A stretch of 64,000 bases of DNA from Micrococcus sp. (GTDB lineage: Bacteria; Actinomycetota; Actinomycetes; Actinomycetales; Micrococcaceae). Below the pieces are notes generated by a model. It did no database searches. It saw only the letters and a list, made by a program, of their open reading frames with translations, and was not told where the DNA came from. The DNA lies in contig JASBVO010000001.1 in NCBI GenBank assembly GCA_029961105.1, positions 1 to 64,000 on the forward strand, read 5' to 3'. A program made the position numbers and the translations under genes. Below, in pieces: positions 62,708-64,000 of the stretch (the stretch's first letter is position 1; each line of letters opens with the position of its first letter).

Positions 62708-64000
62708 GTGCAGAAAACCCTCAACCTGGTCAACGCACCGGCCGGCAGGCGGCTGGCGGCCTGGCTGATCGACCAGATCGTTCCCGCGGTGGCCGTGGGC
62801 ATCGTCTACGCGGTCACCTTCCCCGCCGTGCTGGCCCGCGCCGGCAGCGCCCAGCAGGACGCGCTGGCCACGTTCTTCCTGGGCATGCTCGTCGCCGGCG
62901 TGCTGTCGCTGGCCTACGCCGTCTGGCTGTGGGGCTGGCAGGCGTCGGCCGGCAAGACGCCGGGTCACCTGCTGCTGGGGCTGCGCATCACCTCCGAGGA
63001 CGGCACCCCCGCCGGCTGGGGACCGATCTTCCTGCGCTCCGTGCTGATCTGGGTCAGCGGCCTGGTCCCCGTGGTCGGGCCTGTCCTGATGCTGCTGTCC
63101 AACATCTGGGACACCAACCACCAGCGCCAGGGCTGGCATGACAAGGTGGCACGCACTCTCGTGCTGGACGTGAACACCGGACGCAACCCGCTGACGACCG
63201 GCGGCCTGTACGGACCGTCCACGTTCGCCCCCGGCGGCCTGCGCCCCGGTGACCCGGGGCACCCCGAGACGGGCGTGACCACCCCGGCGGTCTCCCGCTG
63301 GCCCGCGTTCAACCCGGCCGTGGCGGCCGGACCCATCACCGCGGTCCCCGGGGCCCCGGGGAACCACTCTTCGGACCCGTCCGGCGAGGCGTCCCCGGAC
63401 GCCTCGGCCTCCCTGCCGTCCCCGCCCGCGCCGACGTCGGCCCCGGCCCCCGGCGCCGTGCCCGCCCGCTCCGAACCTGCCCGCCCCGAACCCGTGCACG
63501 CCGCGGCAGTGCGTCCGGCCGCAGCCGAGGCCCGGGAGCCCGCCACCGCGCCGGCGTCCGCCCCTGCCGCCTCCGGGCGCTCCTCGGGCTACCGGGAGGA
63601 CCAGGTGGTGCTCGTGGGCGGTGCCGAGGAGCCCGCCGATCCGGACGAGGAGCTGGGCTCCACCCAGCTGCGCCGGCGGTCCGCCGGTCCCTCGGCGGTG
63701 AAGCTGCGCTTCGACGACGGCCAGAGCCATGAACTCAGCGGCTCGGCGCTGGTGGGACGCAATCCCGCGGCGGCCGCCGGCGAGACGGTGGACCTGCTCA
63801 TCCCGTTCGCGGACATGGGACGGTCCGTGTCCAAGACGCACCTGCACCTGACGGTGGACTCCACGGGCGTCTGGGTGACGGACCGCAACTCCACCAACGG
63901 CTCCGGCATCACCCCGCGCGGCGGCACCCGCCAGCGCCTGGAACCAGGCCAGCCGGTGCTCGCGCCGGTCGGGGCCACCGTCCACTTCGGCGACCGTACC
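62708..64000 (+). CDS. RDD-FHA protein (partial, cut by window end)
   Basis: The frame is open for 431 codons to the last base of the window, so the C-terminus is missing. Residues about 10-150 are an RDD membrane domain with three segments (RRLAAWLIDQIVPAV near the start, GKTPGHLLLGLRI). Residues about 155-320 are a Pro/Ala/Ser-rich linker. From about 335 an FHA domain begins: LVGRNP, RSVSKTHLHL (S-x-x-H) and DRNSTNGSGI, the phosphothreonine-binding loops. FHA domains read Ser/Thr-kinase signals, so the machine is probably under kinase control. The start is GTG 62708, five bases after the upstream stop, with AAGGA at a nine-base distance overlapping the end of that gene. Confidence 0.88.
   Translation, partial: MQKTLNLVNAPAGRRLAAWLIDQIVPAVAVGIVYAVTFPAVLARAGSAQQDALATFFLGMLVAGVLSLAYAVWLWGWQASAGKTPGHLLLGLRITSEDGTPAGWGPIFLRSVLIWVSGLVPVVGPVLMLLSNIWDTNHQRQGWHDKVARTLVLDVNTGRNPLTTGGLYGPSTFAPGGLRPGDPGHPETGVTTPAVSRWPAFNPAVAAGPITAVPGAPGNHSSDPSGEASPDASASLPSPPAPTSAPAPGAVPARSEPARPEPVHAAAVRPAAAEAREPATAPASAPAASGRSSGYREDQVVLVGGAEEPADPDEELGSTQLRRRSAGPSAVKLRFDDGQSHELSGSALVGRNPAAAAGETVDLLIPFADMGRSVSKTHLHLTVDSTGVWVTDRNSTNGSGITPRGGTRQRLEPGQPVLAPVGATVHFGDRT

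Overview
This window is one high-GC actinobacterial chromosome segment, most likely from a member of the Micrococcaceae (a Citricoccus, Micrococcus or Kocuria type). The assignment rests on gene content and order: mfd, the pnp/mutase/deoC set, a mycobacterial-type NAD(P)H-quinone dehydrogenase, acyl-CoA carboxylase alpha, beta and epsilon subunits beside maf and birA, a Rv1264-like adenylate cyclase, and GTG starts with strong ribosome binding sites. No tRNA, rRNA or CRISPR array was seen.

Bases 1 to about 20,100 are an accessory surface-polysaccharide region. It opens at the end of an IS21-family element. Three genes follow with 4-base start/stop overlaps: a polysaccharide flippase fused to an APH-type phosphotransferase, a large polytopic membrane protein and a small membrane protein. 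Then come a dead IS1380 transposase, a secreted GH16 glycanase, galE, and a dead IS1634-like transposase. A second unit (10.1-16.5 kb) resembles the Streptomyces glxA/cslA glycan locus: a galactose-oxidase-like protein with two glycan-binding-like repeats, an excalibur-domain protein, a processive GT2 and a GT39-like transferase. It ends at an IS5-family insertion. On the opposite strand a gtrA/GT2 pair has been broken: an intact IS110-type element sits inside the GT2 gene and the IS5 copy cuts the remaining piece. Base composition is lower in GC up to about 10 kb.

Bases 21.1 to 51.4 kb are mostly housekeeping. This part holds DUF2505, mfd, an acyltransferase, nucleoside salvage (pnp, phosphosugar mutase, deoC), lpdA, DUF4389, a zinc alcohol dehydrogenase with Hsp20, an MHS transporter, a glucosidase-like protein with a GT4 transferase, and the biotin-dependent carboxylase genes (accA, accD, accE) with birA. 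Three copies of a 17-base palindrome sit in front of accA and accD, two of them at nearly the same distance from the start codon.

Bases 51.5 kb to the end form one long forward cluster: a 2068-residue membrane-anchored protein built from about eleven cadherin-like/Ig repeats and several FnIII domains, a MoxR ATPase, a DUF58 protein, a transglutaminase-like membrane protein whose catalytic cysteine is replaced by aspartate, and an RDD-FHA protein cut by the window edge. This looks like an envelope assembly or signalling machine and is the best candidate for a poorly described system.
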